The position numbers were made by a program, and so were the translations under genes. The notes beneath the pieces were generated by a model. The model saw nothing but the letters and a program-made list of their open reading frames with translations. It made no database searches and was not told where the DNA came from. Positions 6,397-6,552 of a DNA stretch of 6,552 nt are shown here, one piece after another (the stretch's first letter is position 1; each line of letters begins with the position of its first letter). Source of the DNA: an uncultured Thermoleophilia bacterium (GTDB lineage: Bacteria; Actinomycetota; Thermoleophilia; Gaiellales; F1-60-MAGs149); NCBI GenBank assembly GCA_902806305.1, contig CADCWC010000228.1, positions 1-6,552 of the forward strand, given 5' to 3'.

Positions 6397-6552
6397 GCCA
6401 GGACCTCCAGGATCGTGGTCAGGCCGGCGTCGAGGTCGGCCTCGCGGATGGTGAGCGGGGGGGAGAGCTTCAGCACGTTGCCGTGGCGGCCCCCACGGCC
6501 CACGAGGACGCCACGGTCGCGGAGCGCGCGTACCGCCCGCGCCGTCGCGGCG
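6393..6552 (-). CDS. Class III PLP-dependent aminotransferase, C-terminal fragment (5' part outside window)
   Basis: Only the last 52 codons are inside the window; the gene continues beyond the right edge. The frame ends in TGA (6395-6393). Near its start are ALRDRGVLVGRGG and then RHGNVLKLSPPLTI, the conserved C-terminal segment of omega-amino acid/GABA/alanine-glyoxylate type class III aminotransferases, followed by a final acidic helix ending ILEVLA. The PLP-binding lysine lies outside, so activity cannot be judged here. Such enzymes move an amino group from an amine or omega-amino acid to a keto acid, leaving an aldehyde or keto acid. The four-base overlap with the dehydrogenase gene and a Shine-Dalgarno embedded in this reading frame show the two are co-translated. 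Confidence 0.85.
   Translation of the reverse strand, partial: AATARAVRALRDRGVLVGRGGRHGNVLKLSPPLTIREADLDAGLTTILEVLA

Noticed and set aside
1..6552. Search for CRISPR repeats, insertion sequences, tRNA or rRNA genes and toxin-antitoxin pairs
   Set aside because: I saw no regularly spaced repeats, transposase motifs, tRNA-like cloverleaf or rRNA segment; coding density is nearly complete with conserved metabolic and transport genes.

Overview
The window is GC-rich (about 70% by eye), and every gene I can support lies on the minus strand, so the genes are read from right to left. High GC, GTG starts, overlapping stop/start codons and a twin-arginine lipoprotein with a Thr/Gly/Ala linker point to a high-GC Gram-positive (Actinomycetota). 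One of the deeper-branching soil lineages such as Thermoleophilia is possible, but the sequence alone does not prove it.

Layout in the direction of transcription: (1) the last 52 codons of a class III PLP-dependent aminotransferase (6393-6552); (2) an NAD(P)-dependent aldehyde dehydrogenase whose GTG start overlaps the aminotransferase stop (4921-6396); (3) a 176-bp spacer with a weak terminator-like hairpin, a clear sigma70-type promoter (TTGACA, 17-bp spacer, TGG-GATAAC) and a dyad across the predicted transcription start; (4) a family 5 solute-binding lipoprotein (3020-4744); (5) a 58-bp spacer almost filled by a 16-bp-stem hairpin that ends four bases before the next start codon; (6) a DppB-type permease (1903-2961); (7) a DppC-type permease (986-1903); (8) a DppD-type ATPase (1-989) that runs off the left edge with only its C-terminal end missing. 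A DppF-type second ATPase would be expected further left.

How they fit together: genes 4-8 form a peptide/nickel-class (Dpp/Opp) ABC importer: an exported lipoprotein receptor, two six-helix permeases and an ATPase with a four-cysteine C-terminal motif. The aminotransferase and dehydrogenase form a coupled pair that could convert a primary amine to an aldehyde and then to a carboxylic acid. The shared orientation suggests that the importer brings in an amine, amino acid or peptide-like compound that the enzymes degrade, but the internal promoter means the importer can also be expressed separately. The substrate is not readable from the sequence.

The gene families are ordinary. I do not see a new defence, mobile or RNA-guided system. 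The most interesting signals are non-coding: the receptor-permease intergenic hairpin and the promoter/dyad module ahead of the receptor gene.
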